DNA of 64,000 nucleotides from NCBI RefSeq assembly GCF_001653795.1, contig NZ_CP011515.1, positions 1 through 64,000 of the forward strand, given 5' to 3'. The DNA is from Mitsuaria sp. 7 (lineage in GTDB: Bacteria; Pseudomonadota; Gammaproteobacteria; Burkholderiales; Burkholderiaceae_C). The position numbers and the translations under genes are program-made. Positions 52,550 through 63,162 of this stretch are shown here, piece by piece (position 1 is the first letter of the stretch; each line of letters begins with the position of its first letter). The notes below the pieces were generated by a model that saw nothing but the letters and a program-made list of their open reading frames with translations, ran no database searches and was not told where the DNA came from.

Positions 52550-53557
52550 TTGAAAGTTCTCGTCACCGGCGCTGCCGGCTTCATCGGCATGCACGTGAGC
52601 CAGATCCTGCTGGCCCGCGGCGACCAGGTCGTCGGCCTGGACAACCTCAACGACTACTACGACCCGACGCTCAAGCACGCCCGCCTGGCGCGCCTGAGCG
52701 GGAAACCCGGGTTCGAGTTCGTGCAGATGGACGTCGCCGACCGCAGCGGCATCGCCGACCTGTTCGCCAAGCACCAGTTCGACCGCGTCGTGCACCTGGC
52801 CGCGCAGGCCGGCGTGCGCTACTCGCTGGTGAACCCGCATGCGTACATCGAATCCAACATCGTCGGCTTCACCAACATCCTCGAGGGCTGCCGCCACTCG
52901 GGCGTGAAGCACCTGGCCTACGCCTCCAGCTCCAGCGTCTACGGCGGCAACACGCACATGCCCTTCAGCGAGCATCACGGCGTGGACCACCCGGTCAGCC
53001 TGTACGCCGCGACCAAGAAGGCCAACGAGCTGATGGCCCACACCTACAGCCACCTGTTCAACCTGCCGACGACGGGGCTGCGCTTCTTCACCGTGTACGG
53101 GCCTTGGGGCCGGCCGGACATGGCGCTGTTCCTGTTCACGAAGGCAATCCTCGCGGGCGAGCCGATCAAGGTCTTCAACCACGGGAAGATGATCCGCGAC
53201 TTCACCTACATCGACGACATCGCCGAAGGCGTGGTGCGCGTGCTCGACCGCACCGCCACGGCCGACCCGGCCTACGACCCGGTGCAGGCGGATCCGGCGC
53301 GGTCCAACGCGCCGTACCGCGTGTTCAACATCGGCAACCACGACCCGATCCCGCTGATGGACTTCATCGGTGCGATCGAGCAGGCCGTGGGCCGCGAGGC
53401 GGTCAAGGAGTTCCTCCCGCTGCAGGACGGCGACGTGCCGGCCACGCATGCGGACGTCGAGGAACTGGCTGAGTGGACGGGCTTCCGTCCCGCGATGCCG
53501 GTGCCCGAGGGCATCCGCCGCTTCGTCGCGTGGTACCGCGACTACTACAAGGTCTGA
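52550..53557 (+). CDS. UDP-glucuronate 4-epimerase-type SDR enzyme
   Basis: A 335-residue extended SDR. The NAD site is [12 protein letters not shown] (5-16) and the catalytic residues are Y152 and K156 (SLYAATK). [16 protein letters not shown] and [15 protein letters not shown] are typical of UDP-glucuronate 4-epimerases (GalE-like, LspL/WbnF), which make UDP-galacturonate. It starts at a TTG (52550) closely preceded by GGAG. The neighbouring ugd gene makes its substrate, so the pair supplies uronic acids for the polymer. Confidence 0.92.
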   Translation: MKVLVTGAAGFIGMHVSQILLARGDQVVGLDNLNDYYDPTLKHARLARLSGKPGFEFVQMDVADRSGIADLFAKHQFDRVVHLAAQAGVRYSLVNPHAYIESNIVGFTNILEGCRHSGVKHLAYASSSSVYGGNTHMPFSEHHGVDHPVSLYAATKKANELMAHTYSHLFNLPTTGLRFFTVYGPWGRPDMALFLFTKAILAGEPIKVFNHGKMIRDFTYIDDIAEGVVRVLDRTATADPAYDPVQADPARSNAPYRVFNIGNHDPIPLMDFIGAIEQAVGREAVKEFLPLQDGDVPATHADVEELAEWTGFRPAMPVPEGIRRFVAWYRDYYKV

Positions 53558-53613
53558 CCGGCCGCCACCACCGACCGCCGCCGACCGCCACTGTTTCCAG
53601 CTGGAGAGAACGA

Positions 53614-54954
53614 ATGAAAGTGACCACCATCGGCACCGGCTACGTGGGTCTCGTGACCGGCGCGTGCCTGGCCGAAATGGGCAACCACGTGGTGTGCCTC
53701 GATGTGAACCCCGACAAGATCCAGGTGCTCAACGACGGGGGCATCCCCATCCATGAGCCGGGCCTGGACGCCGTCGTGGCGCGCAACCGCGCCGCGGGCC
53801 GCCTGCAGTTCACCACCGACGTCGACGCCGCCGTCGCGCACGGCACGCTGCTGTTCATCGCCGTGGGCACGCCCCCGGGCGAGGACGGTTCGGCCGACCT
53901 GCAGTACGTCCTGGCCGCCGCGCGCTCCATCGGCGAGCGCATGACCGACTACAAGGTCATCGTCGACAAGAGCACCGTGCCGGTGGGCACCGCGGAGAAG
54001 GTCCGCGCCGCCGTCGCCGAGTCGCTGGCCAAACGCGGCGTGGACGTGAACTTCTCGGTCGTCTCCAACCCGGAGTTCCTCAAGGAGGGCGCGGCGCTGG
54101 AGGACTTCATGAAGCCGGACCGCATCGTCGTCGGCTCCGACGACGAGCAGGCCACGCTGATGATGCGCGCGCTGTACGCGCCCTTCACCCGCAGCCACGA
54201 CCGGCTGATGGTGATGGACGTGAAGAGCGCCGAGTTCACCAAGTACGCCGCCAACGCGATGCTGGCCACGCGCATCAGCTTCATGAACGAACTGGCGCTG
54301 CTGGCCGAGAAGGTCGGCGCCGACATCGAGCTGGTGCGTCGCGGCATCGGTTCCGATCCGCGCATCGGCTACCAGTTCCTGTACGCGGGCGCCGGCTACG
54401 GCGGCTCGTGCTTCCCGAAGGACGTGAAGGCGCTGGTGCGTACCGGCCGCGAATACGGTCAGGACCTGAAGGTGCTGAACGCCGTCGAGGAAGCCAACGA
54501 CCGCCAGAAGCTGGTGCTCGTGGACAAGGTGGTGGAGCGCTTCGGCCCGGACCTGAGCGGCAAGCGTTTCGCGCTGTGGGGCCTGGCCTTCAAGCCCAAC
54601 ACCGACGACATGCGCGAGGCGCCGTCGCTGGTGGTGGTGGAGGAACTGGCGCGCCGCGGCGCGGCGGTCGCGGCCTACGACCCGGTCGCGATGGGCGAGG
54701 CGGCGAAACTGCTGAGCCAGGTGCCCGGCGTGAGCTTCTGCGAGCGCGCGGAGCATGCCTTGAGCGACTCCGACGCGCTGATCGTGATCACCGAGTGGAA
54801 GGAGTTCCGCACGCCGGACTTCGACCGCATCAAGACGGCGCTGAAGCAGCCGGTGGTCTTCGACGGCCGCAACCTGTACGAGCCGGCGACGATGGCGATG
54901 CTCGGGATCGAGCATCACGCGATCGGCCGCGGCTCCAGGCCGAAGCCGGTCTGA
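53614..54954 (+). CDS. ugd: UDP-glucose 6-dehydrogenase
   Basis: A 446-residue enzyme oxidising UDP-glucose to UDP-glucuronate with two NAD. The Rossmann motif is [23 protein letters not shown], the catalytic C266 in [10 protein letters not shown] and [17 protein letters not shown] are all intact. The ATG at 53614 follows TGGAGAGAACGA. It is the last plus-strand gene of the locus and ends at a strong 12-bp hairpin. Confidence 0.96.
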   Translation: MKVTTIGTGYVGLVTGACLAEMGNHVVCLDVNPDKIQVLNDGGIPIHEPGLDAVVARNRAAGRLQFTTDVDAAVAHGTLLFIAVGTPPGEDGSADLQYVLAAARSIGERMTDYKVIVDKSTVPVGTAEKVRAAVAESLAKRGVDVNFSVVSNPEFLKEGAALEDFMKPDRIVVGSDDEQATLMMRALYAPFTRSHDRLMVMDVKSAEFTKYAANAMLATRISFMNELALLAEKVGADIELVRRGIGSDPRIGYQFLYAGAGYGGSCFPKDVKALVRTGREYGQDLKVLNAVEEANDRQKLVLVDKVVERFGPDLSGKRFALWGLAFKPNTDDMREAPSLVVVEELARRGAAVAAYDPVAMGEAAKLLSQVPGVSFCERAEHALSDSDALIVITEWKEFRTPDFDRIKTALKQPVVFDGRNLYEPATMAMLGIEHHAIGRGSRPKPV

Positions 54955-54996
54955 TCAGGGCGGCGTCTTCCTCAGACACCGCGCCTGACCACCGCG

Positions 54997-55027
54997 CCGC
55001 GGCGGGCTGTGGATCAGCCCGCCGCGG
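54997..55027. terminator. Strong bidirectional hairpin
   Basis: CCGCGGCGGGCT (54997-55008), loop of 7, AGCCCGCCGCGG (55016-55027): a perfect 12-bp stem between convergent ugd and the lipoprotein gene. Confidence 0.7.
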
Positions 55028-55036
55028 CCGGTCCGC

Positions 55037-56653
55037 TCAACCGGCGCAGACGCTGGCGGCCGGACCGCCGGTCTTGGTCAGCGTGGGACGCAGCGTCGAT
55101 TCGACGTTGTCCACGCCGCTGCGGGCCCAGGTGGTGACCTTGAAGCCGGCCACGTTCGGCCAGACCAGCGTGGTCGAGTCCCCGTCGTTCAGGTAGCCGC
55201 TGTCGTAGACGACGGCGCCGGTGACCTTGTCCGCGATGGTCAGCCGGAACGAGGCGCCGCCCGTCGCGTCGACGTCCAGGCGGAAGGTTTCGCCGGTGGC
55301 CGGGATGGCCCAGGTGACCGGGTTCATCGCGCGGCCCGTGGCGTTGGCCTGCTCGATCTGCGTGGTCGTGGCGGGGAACACCAGCGCCTGGCGCCAGGTG
55401 TCGAACTCGCCGCTGACCGTGCCCTTGGTGCGCCACCAGCCGCCGCGCATCGACAGCAGGTTCAGCGCGGTGCTGGTCACCGTCGAGCTCGTGTTGCCGT
55501 TGCCGTCCTTCCACGCCGAGGCGCTCTCCACCGGGCGCATCGCCGCGCGCATCAGCTCCAGGTCGTTCGCCGTGGCGTTGCTCCAGCCGTTGCGGTGCAG
55601 CTTGAGGTCGGCGCCGATCTCGACGTAGATGACGAAGGGCGTGCCGGTGTTGCGGTCCACCACGTAGGCGCCGTAGGTCTTCAGCGTCTCGGCCACCTTG
55701 CGCAGCTCGGGCGTCGCCAGGGCCTGCGCGTTGAAGCTGGCGGGCAGCATCATCAGCGAGCCCATCGGGATCTGGCCGCTGTTGGTCGTCGCGGCGTTGC
55801 TGTCCGCGGAGGTCGCCGGGAAGCGGTAGGTCGGGGCGGCGCTCAGGCCGGTGGCGTCCAGCGACATGGCCAGCGCATGACGGTACATCGTGTCGCCGTC
55901 GACCGCTTCGGCGGTGCGGATCAGGCCGCCCAGCGTCGAGACGCCGGCCGCGCGCGCGCCCTGGTAGTAGTGGGAGGGATCGCCCATGCCGCGACCGGCC
56001 AGCGGGGTCCAGGCGTACTGCTTGGCAACCCAGGCGCCGTTGACCTGCTTCAGGCCCCAGAACGAATGGACGACGCCGGTCGCCGGGTCGACGATCTCGG
56101 CATGGCCGTCGGTGCCGGTGGCCGGCGTGGTGGCCGCCGGCCAGTTGGCGATGGTGATGCTGGGGCGGTAGACCTCGCTGTCCGGGTCCCACACGCCTTG
56201 CGCGGTGGCGCCGGTCACGACCATGGGCGCGTCGCTGGCGGAGGCCTGGAAGGCGGCGCTCGACCAGGCGCCGGCGGCGACGGTCGGGGTGTACAGCGCG
56301 GTGGGGATCGTGGCCGAGCCCAGCACCGGGGCGACCGGGCGGCTGTTCCACGGCGAGTCCGGGCTGAACGGGCGGTCGAAGCTGCCGAAGTTGCCGGCCG
56401 TGCAGGCGGCGGCCGCGGCGGGGCGGGCGTTGGTGGCCAGCACGGAGACGCCGGCGACGGCCTGGCTGGCCGCGGGGCTGGCCAGCGTGGCGGCGGGGGC
56501 CGAAGCGACGATGGGCGGGGTCTCGAGCGACTGGATGGCGGCCGTGCCGCCATTGCCGCCGCCACCGCCGCCGCAGGCGGTGACCATGAGGGCCGTCGCC
56601 AGCGCGCAGGCGCTCAGGCCGGAAACTCGCAGGGAAGAAGAGATATTCGTCAT
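55037..56653 (-). CDS. Lipoprotein of unknown function, paralogue of 40837-42333
   Basis: A 538-residue exported protein. The signal peptide ends in a lipobox (LMVTACGGGG) followed by a Gly/Ala-rich linker, so it is anchored as a lipoprotein. From about residue 90 it aligns with the protein at 40837-42333 through the same motifs (SPWNSRPV, DGHAEIVD, HYYQGARAAG, GGLIR, FPATSAD, YGAYVVDRNTGTPFV, LNLLSMRGGW). The last 100 residues may form a beta domain. The function is unknown. The ATG at 56653 is the only start giving the signal peptide. It faces the end of the exopolysaccharide locus. Confidence 0.78.
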   Translation of the reverse strand: MTNISSSLRVSGLSACALATALMVTACGGGGGGNGGTAAIQSLETPPIVASAPAATLASPAASQAVAGVSVLATNARPAAAAACTAGNFGSFDRPFSPDSPWNSRPVAPVLGSATIPTALYTPTVAAGAWSSAAFQASASDAPMVVTGATAQGVWDPDSEVYRPSITIANWPAATTPATGTDGHAEIVDPATGVVHSFWGLKQVNGAWVAKQYAWTPLAGRGMGDPSHYYQGARAAGVSTLGGLIRTAEAVDGDTMYRHALAMSLDATGLSAAPTYRFPATSADSNAATTNSGQIPMGSLMMLPASFNAQALATPELRKVAETLKTYGAYVVDRNTGTPFVIYVEIGADLKLHRNGWSNATANDLELMRAAMRPVESASAWKDGNGNTSSTVTSTALNLLSMRGGWWRTKGTVSGEFDTWRQALVFPATTTQIEQANATGRAMNPVTWAIPATGETFRLDVDATGGASFRLTIADKVTGAVVYDSGYLNDGDSTTLVWPNVAGFKVTTWARSGVDNVESTLRPTLTKTGGPAASVCAG

Positions 56654-58057
<1,404 letters not shown>

Positions 58058-58080
58058 GGCGCGCCACAACGCGAGGCGCG

Positions 58081-58123
58081 GAGGCACCTCGTGGTGCCTC
58101 GGGCGCCTCAAGCGCCTGAGGCG
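58081..58123. terminator. Two hairpins between convergent kdsA and acyltransferase genes
   Basis: GAGGCACC-TCGT-GGTGCCTC (58081-58100) and CGCCTCA-N6-TGAGGCG (58104-58123) are perfect stems of 8 and 7 bp. They likely stop transcription from both sides. Confidence 0.65.
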
Positions 58124-58129
58124 TGGCCG

Positions 58130-59416
58130 TCAGGCTCGTCCAGCAGTGGCGGTGACGGGTTGGTCGTGCGGGGCCGCCGGGAGGCGGCCGTTGAACAGCA
58201 GCCGCGTCACGGCGAAGGGGCGCACCACCCAGCGATGGAAGGCCAGGCTGAGCGCCAAGGCGCCTGAAGCGATGAGCGCGAACTTCAGCGCCGCGGGCCA
58301 GTCCAGCGGCAGCAGGAGCAGCGCCAGCGCCACCACCATCAGGTGGTGGACCAGGAAGATCGTGTAGCTCGCGTCGGCGAGCGCGCGGCCCAGATGGTGG
58401 CCAAGACGGTCGCCCATACCGCTGCCGTGCGGGCGGCTCCGCCAGCGGGCGAGCAGCCCGACGGCCGCGCCGGTGGCCAGCCAGATGCCGAGCAGTTCCA
58501 CGGCCAGCGCCACCTCTCGCGCCAGCGCGTGCGGCAGCGTGTCGCTGGCCGCGTCGCCCCAATTGGCCGCGAAGGCCGCCACCGGCAGCAGCCACCACGG
58601 CGTGCGCAGCCAACCGGCCAGCCACGTCGGGTGGTGTCGCATCGTCAGTCCGGCCAGGAACATCGGTGCGTAGAACGCCAGGTTGAACAAGGTCAGGCCG
58701 CCGGGTCCCGGCGCATAGGCCAGGCCGCTCAGCCGGACGACGACGAGCAGGAGGTGACTCAGCAGGGCGCCGATCAGCGCCACGGTCATCCAGTGGATCG
58801 GGTGGGACGCGGGCAGGGACGCGAAGGCGATCTTCCGCCGGGTCCCAAGCGGCAGAGCGCCGCGGATCGCCACCCAGACCAGCACGAGCAGGTTCATCAC
58901 CAGCAGGTCGCGCACGAACCAGAGATGGCCCATGGGCGTCGAGATCGATGCCAGCGCCTCCCATGGGTCACCGCCGCGATGCCAGGCCAGCAGGGCGGTC
59001 TGCGCGGCGTTGAGAACGGCCCAGCAGCTCAGCAGCGGCACGCCCAGGCGTACCAGTTGGCGCAGCGCGAGGCCAGGTGCGGCATGACGCGTCAGGCTGC
59101 CCGCGAAGAGCAGGCCCGATAGCAGGAAGAAGCCTGGGACGCGGAAGCTGTGGATCACAGCGACCAACGCGTCGAAGGCGATGCCGCGGTGGGAATCGGA
59201 GACCAGCCAGTCGCCGGCGCTGACGAAGACGTCCGCGGCATGCAGGGCGATGCCCAGCACCATCAGCGTGGCGCGGATCCTGTCGAAGTCGATGGCGACA
59301 GCCATGCCGGTGGGACCGGATGTCGCTGTCGCGGGCGTCGTGATTGTTTCTGCGGTGGGCGGCCCGCCGACGGCGGAACCGGCCACCTCCCCGTGCGGGG
59401 CGATGGAAACGTGCAT
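58130..59416 (-). CDS. Acyltransferase 3-type membrane protein
   Basis: A 428-residue polytopic protein of the acyltransferase 3 (MdoC/OafA-like) superfamily with about ten spans. Motifs: ATLMVLGIALHAADVFVS (first span with the histidine), HSFRVPGFFLLSGLLFAGSL and DASYTIFLVHHLMVV. It may acylate glucans or surface polysaccharide. The ATG at 59416 has a strong GAGGAGG ribosome site six bases upstream. It is the last gene of the minus-strand sugar block, 133 bp after the epimerase gene. Confidence 0.85.
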   Translation of the reverse strand: MHVSIAPHGEVAGSAVGGPPTAETITTPATATSGPTGMAVAIDFDRIRATLMVLGIALHAADVFVSAGDWLVSDSHRGIAFDALVAVIHSFRVPGFFLLSGLLFAGSLTRHAAPGLALRQLVRLGVPLLSCWAVLNAAQTALLAWHRGGDPWEALASISTPMGHLWFVRDLLVMNLLVLVWVAIRGALPLGTRRKIAFASLPASHPIHWMTVALIGALLSHLLLVVVRLSGLAYAPGPGGLTLFNLAFYAPMFLAGLTMRHHPTWLAGWLRTPWWLLPVAAFAANWGDAASDTLPHALAREVALAVELLGIWLATGAAVGLLARWRSRPHGSGMGDRLGHHLGRALADASYTIFLVHHLMVVALALLLLPLDWPAALKFALIASGALALSLAFHRWVVRPFAVTRLLFNGRLPAAPHDQPVTATAGRA

Positions 59417-59549
59417 GGCATACCTCCTCAGCACTTGCCGGGCGCCTCTCCGTGCGCCTGAGCGAATGACTGTACGAGTGGCGCACCTGCGAAATGCATC
59501 CACCTGTAAGCAGTTCTTTCAGAGCCCCCCGGAACGCGGGGGTGGCCGG

Positions 59550-60803
59550 TCAGCGGAGGAGATCGCCCGCGAGCCGGGCGACGATGCGCGCGGCCGCCTG
59601 GCCGTCCCAGAGAGGGGGGCGGCGTACTTCAACGTTGGGCTGGCCCTCACCCCCACCCTCTCCCGCAAGCGGGAGAGGGAGTCCGCCACTGCTCCTGCCA
59701 CCCCCTCTCCCGCTTGCGGGAGAGGGCAGGGGTGAGGGCCAGCGGCCGTCGATGTCATCGACCCGTTGCATCGCCAGTGCCAGGATCCGCGCCGGGTCGG
59801 TGCCAGCGATCTGGTTGGTGCCGAGGTCCACCGTGACCGGCCGCTCGGTGTTGTCGCGCAGCGTGAGGCAGGGAATGCCCAGCGCGGTGGTCTCTTCCTG
59901 CAGACCGCCACTATCCGTGAGGACCAGCGCGGCGCGGCGCCACAGCGCCAGGAACGGGCGGTAGGGCAGGGGGGGCAGCAGGTGCAATCCCGGTGCGGGC
60001 GTCAGGCCCAGCGCTTCGAGGCGGGCACGCGTGCGCGGATGCACCGGGAACAGCAGCGGCAGTCGCGCTGCCAGCGTGCCGAGCGATTGCATGAGTGCGG
60101 CGAGCTGCGCCGGATCATCCACGTTGGCCGGCCGATGCAGCGTGACGACACCGAAGCGGCCCGTGGTCGCGTCGCCGGCGCCAGCGGCATCGAGCGCCGC
60201 CTGCGCCGCCGCTTCCGCGGCTTGCGCCTCGGCATCGCCGGCGGCCAGCCGCTGCAACTGGAAGAGCAGGTTGTCGACCATGACATGACCGACCTCGACG
60301 ATGCGCGTGTCCGGATGCCCTTCGCGACGCAGGTGCGCGGCCGCGCTGGGTTCGGTCGTGAAGAGCCAGTCCGTGATCGCGTCGGTCGCGCGGCGGTTGA
60401 TCTCTTCGGGCATCGTCATGTCGCCGCTGCGCAGGCCGGCCTCGACGTGCGCCACCGGCACGCCGAGCTTGCGCGCCGTGAGCGCGCAGGCCAGCGTGGA
60501 GTCGACATCGCCGACGACGACGCAGGCGGCAGGACGGTCCGCGATCACATGCGGCTCATAGGCCTGCATGATCCGCGCGGTCAGCTGCGCATGACCGCCG
60601 CCGTGGCAGTCCAGCGAGACGTCGGGCGGCGGCAGGCCGAGCTCGTCGAAGAACACGCCGCTCATCGCGGCGTCGTGATGCTGTCCGGTGTGGATCAGCT
60701 TCCATGCGAGCCGGCCATCGGCGCGCAGCGCCCGCACCAGCGGCGCGAGTTTCATGAAGTTGGGCCGCGCGCCCGCGATGAGATGCAGCAGCGGCGCGGC
60801 CAT
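59550..60803 (-). CDS. wecB: UDP-N-acetylglucosamine 2-epimerase with in-frame repeat insertion
   Basis: A 417-residue non-hydrolysing epimerase that converts UDP-GlcNAc to UDP-ManNAc in the cytoplasm. AGARPNFMKLAPL, AGLRSGDMTMPEEINR, TLHRPANVDD, DSGGLQEE and NTERPVTV are the family's conserved segments. Near the C-terminus, residues about 353-388 are encoded by an inverted pair of palindromic repeats (59639-59746, exactly 108 bp). This splits the conserved end, which resumes as PPLWDGQAAARIVARL. Without it the length would be a normal 381. Activity is plausible because the insert lies after the catalytic residues. It is next to rfbC in the same operon. Confidence 0.9.
   Translation of the reverse strand: MAAPLLHLIAGARPNFMKLAPLVRALRADGRLAWKLIHTGQHHDAAMSGVFFDELGLPPPDVSLDCHGGGHAQLTARIMQAYEPHVIADRPAACVVVGDVDSTLACALTARKLGVPVAHVEAGLRSGDMTMPEEINRRATDAITDWLFTTEPSAAAHLRREGHPDTRIVEVGHVMVDNLLFQLQRLAAGDAEAQAAEAAAQAALDAAGAGDATTGRFGVVTLHRPANVDDPAQLAALMQSLGTLAARLPLLFPVHPRTRARLEALGLTPAPGLHLLPPLPYRPFLALWRRAALVLTDSGGLQEETTALGIPCLTLRDNTERPVTVDLGTNQIAGTDPARILALAMQRVDDIDGRWPSPLPSPASGRGGGRSSGGLPLPLAGEGGGEGQPNVEVRRPPLWDGQAAARIVARLAGDLLR
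59639..59746. repeat. Inverted pair of REP-like repeats, copies 4 and 5, inside wecB
   Basis: Copy 4 (59639-59679) is in inverted orientation to copy 5 (59703-59746); 23 bp separate them. The outer ends GCTGGCCCTCACCCC and GGGGTGAGGGCCAGC mirror each other. The pair is 108 bp long and has no stop in the wecB frame. Confidence 0.9.
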
Positions 60804-60810
60804 CGGCGGC

Positions 60811-61362
60811 TCAGTCGAAGAACTTGGCGTCCGCGAGCAGCGGCGCCTTGGCGTCCTTCTCCGCGAGCTTGAATTCGACCGGCAGCGTCGGCCACTCGAT
60901 GCCCACCGCCGGATCGTCCCAGCGCACCGCGCCTTCGGCCTGCGGCGCGTAGAGATCGGTGGTCTTGTAGAGGAAGTCGGCCGTCTCGCTCAGCACCAGG
61001 AAGCCGTGCGCGAAGCCCGGCGGGATCCACAGCTGGCGGTGGTTCTCGCCGGTCAGCTCGACGCCGACCCACTTGCCGAAGTTGGCGCTGGACTTGCGCA
61101 TGTCGACGGCGACGTCGAACACTGCCCCCGCCGTGCAACGCACCAGCTTGCCCTGCGCGTGCGGCGGCAGCTGGAAGTGCAGGCCGCGCAGCACGCCCTG
61201 GCTGGAGCGTGAATGGTTGTCCTGCACGAAGCGCACGTCGTAGCCGCAGGCGGCGTTGAACTTGGGCTCGGTCCAGCTTTCCATGAAGAAGCCGCGCGCA
61301 TCGCCGAAGACCTTCGGCTCGATGATCAGCACCTCGGGCAGCGCGGTGGGAATCACATTCAT
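60811..61362 (-). CDS. rfbC: dTDP-4-dehydrorhamnose 3,5-epimerase
   Basis: A 183-residue cupin-fold epimerase, third step of dTDP-L-rhamnose synthesis. GDARGFFMESW, FVQDNHSRS, LRGLHFQLPPHAQGKLVRC (with the catalytic histidine), IPPGFAHGFLVLSE and FLYKTTDLY are all typical of RmlC. The ATG at 61362 overlaps the stop of rfbA (TGATG), implying coupling. The gene order rfbB-rfbD-rfbA-rfbC is standard. Confidence 0.96.
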   Translation of the reverse strand: MNVIPTALPEVLIIEPKVFGDARGFFMESWTEPKFNAACGYDVRFVQDNHSRSSQGVLRGLHFQLPPHAQGKLVRCTAGAVFDVAVDMRKSSANFGKWVGVELTGENHRQLWIPPGFAHGFLVLSETADFLYKTTDLYAPQAEGAVRWDDPAVGIEWPTLPVEFKLAEKDAKAPLLADAKFFD

Positions 61363-62252
61363 CAGAACACCTTCTCGTTGAGCACCTGCTTCAGGTATTG
61401 CCCGTAGCCGTTCTTGAGCATCGGCTGCGCCAGTCGCTCCAGCTGCTCGGCGCTGATCCAGCCCTTGCGGAAGGCGATCTCTTCAGGGCACGCGACCTTC
61501 AGGCCCTGGCGCTTCTCCAGCGTCGCGATGAACTGGCCGGCTTCCATCAGGCTGTCGTGCGTGCCGGTGTCCAGCCACGCGTAGCCTCGGCCCATGATCT
61601 CCACGCGCAGCTGCTGCTGCGCGAGGTAGCGCGCGTTGACATCGGTGATCTCGAGCTCGCCGCGCGGGCTGGGCTGGATGTCGGCGGCGATGTCGCAGAC
61701 CTGGCGGTCGTAGAAGTACAGGCCGGTGACGGCGTAGTTGCTCTTGGGCGTCCTGGGCTTTTCCTCGATGCTGACGGCGCGCTTGTCGCCGTCGAACTCG
61801 ACCACGCCGTAGCGCTCCGGATCGTGCACGTGGTACGCGAAGACGGTGGCGCCGTCGGTCTGCACGTCGGCGCTGCCCAGCAGGCCGGCGAAGTCGTGGC
61901 CGTAGAAGATGTTGTCGCCCAGCACCAGCGCGCTGGGCGCGCCGCCGATGAAGTCCTTGCCCAGGATGAAGGCCTGCGCCAGCCCGTCCGGGCTGGGCTG
62001 CACGCAGTACTGGAGGTTGATGCCCCAGCGCGCGCCGTCGCCCAGCAGCGCCTCGAAGCGGGGCAGGTCCTGCGGCGTGCTGATCAGCAGGATGTCGCGC
62101 ATGCCCGCCAGCATCAGCGTGCTGAGCGGGTAGTAGACCATCGGCTTGTCGTAGACCGGCAGCAGCTGCTTGCTGATCGCCAGCGTCGCCGGATGCAGCC
62201 GGGTGCCGGAGCCGCCGGCCAGGATGATGCCCTTGCGGGTGTCGTTGCCCAT
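61362..62252 (-). CDS. rfbA: Glucose-1-phosphate thymidylyltransferase
   Basis: A 296-residue nucleotidyltransferase, first step of dTDP-rhamnose synthesis, making dTDP-glucose from dTTP and glucose-1-phosphate. [43 protein letters not shown] and [16 protein letters not shown] are diagnostic. The ATG at 62252 has AGGGGA upstream; a GTG at 62270 would add six residues. It is coupled to rfbC. Confidence 0.96.
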   Translation of the reverse strand: MGNDTRKGIILAGGSGTRLHPATLAISKQLLPVYDKPMVYYPLSTLMLAGMRDILLISTPQDLPRFEALLGDGARWGINLQYCVQPSPDGLAQAFILGKDFIGGAPSALVLGDNIFYGHDFAGLLGSADVQTDGATVFAYHVHDPERYGVVEFDGDKRAVSIEEKPRTPKSNYAVTGLYFYDRQVCDIAADIQPSPRGELEITDVNARYLAQQQLRVEIMGRGYAWLDTGTHDSLMEAGQFIATLEKRQGLKVACPEEIAFRKGWISAEQLERLAQPMLKNGYGQYLKQVLNEKVF

Positions 62253-62266
62253 CGTGCTGTCCCCTC

Positions 62267-63148
62267 TCACAGGATCTCGTCGAGCAGCCGGTCCACGCCG
62301 GTCTGCCAGTGCGGCAGCACCAGGCCGAAACGGTCCTGCAGCTTGTGGTTGTCCAGGCGCGAATTCAGCGGGCGCGGGGCCGGCGTCGGGTAGGCGCTGC
62401 TGGCCAGCGCCTCGACCTGCTCGGGCTGGACCTTCAGCGTCACGCCCTTGTCCCGCGCGCGCGTCAGCACGTGCTTCGCATACTGGTGCCAGCTGGTCTC
62501 GCCGCTGGCGACCGCGTGATAAGTGCCGCTCAGCGCGCGATCCTTCAGCGTCGCGCGGATGAGGTGCGCGGTGATGTCGGCCAGCAGGTCCGCACCGGTC
62601 GGCGCGCCGATCTGGTCGGCGACGACCTTCAACTGCTCGCGCTCGGTGGCCAGGCGCAGCATGGTCTTGGCGAAGTTGCCGCCGCGCGCCGCGTAGACCC
62701 AGCTCGTGCGCAGCACCAGCGCATCCGCGCCGGCGGTGGCGATCAACTGCTCGCCCTCCAGCTTGGTCTTGCCGTAGACGCTCAGCGGACCGGTCGGCGC
62801 ATCCTCGAAGCGCCAGTCGTTGCCAGCGCCGTCGAAGACGTAGTCGGTCGAATAATGGACCAGCAGCGCGCCTAGGGTCTTGGCTTCCTCGGCCAGCACG
62901 CCGGTCGCGAGCGCATTGATCTGGCGGGCGGCCTCGGGCTCGCTCTCCGCCTTGTCGACGGCGGTGTAGGCCGCGGCATTGACGATGACGTCCGGCGCGA
63001 CGCGGCGCACCGTGGCGCGAAGCGCGTCGCTGTCGCCGAGATCGCCGCCGTCGCTGCGATCCAGCGCCACCAGATCACCCAGCGGGGCGAGGGCGCGTTG
63101 CAGCTCCCAGCCCAGTTGGCCGTTTTTTCCGAGCAGCAGAACTTTCAT
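62267..63148 (-). CDS. rfbD: dTDP-4-dehydrorhamnose reductase
   Basis: A 293-residue SDR that performs the last, NAD(P)H-dependent step to dTDP-L-rhamnose. [17 protein letters not shown] is the nucleotide site; YSTDYVFDG, the YxxxK in [11 protein letters not shown] and VLRTSWVYA are family motifs. The ATG at 63148 begins the family N-terminus; the frame is open further upstream over rfbB. It follows rfbB after 14 bp. Confidence 0.95.
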   Translation of the reverse strand: MKVLLLGKNGQLGWELQRALAPLGDLVALDRSDGGDLGDSDALRATVRRVAPDVIVNAAAYTAVDKAESEPEAARQINALATGVLAEEAKTLGALLVHYSTDYVFDGAGNDWRFEDAPTGPLSVYGKTKLEGEQLIATAGADALVLRTSWVYAARGGNFAKTMLRLATEREQLKVVADQIGAPTGADLLADITAHLIRATLKDRALSGTYHAVASGETSWHQYAKHVLTRARDKGVTLKVQPEQVEALASSAYPTPAPRPLNSRLDNHKLQDRFGLVLPHWQTGVDRLLDEIL

Positions 63149-63162
63149 CGTGTCCTCGGACC

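Noticed and set aside
59639-59746. Reading the repeat pair as a CRISPR-like array or as a terminator that ends wecB early
   Set aside because: The units are inverted rather than direct, there are no spacers, and the conserved WecB C-terminus continues in frame beyond them.
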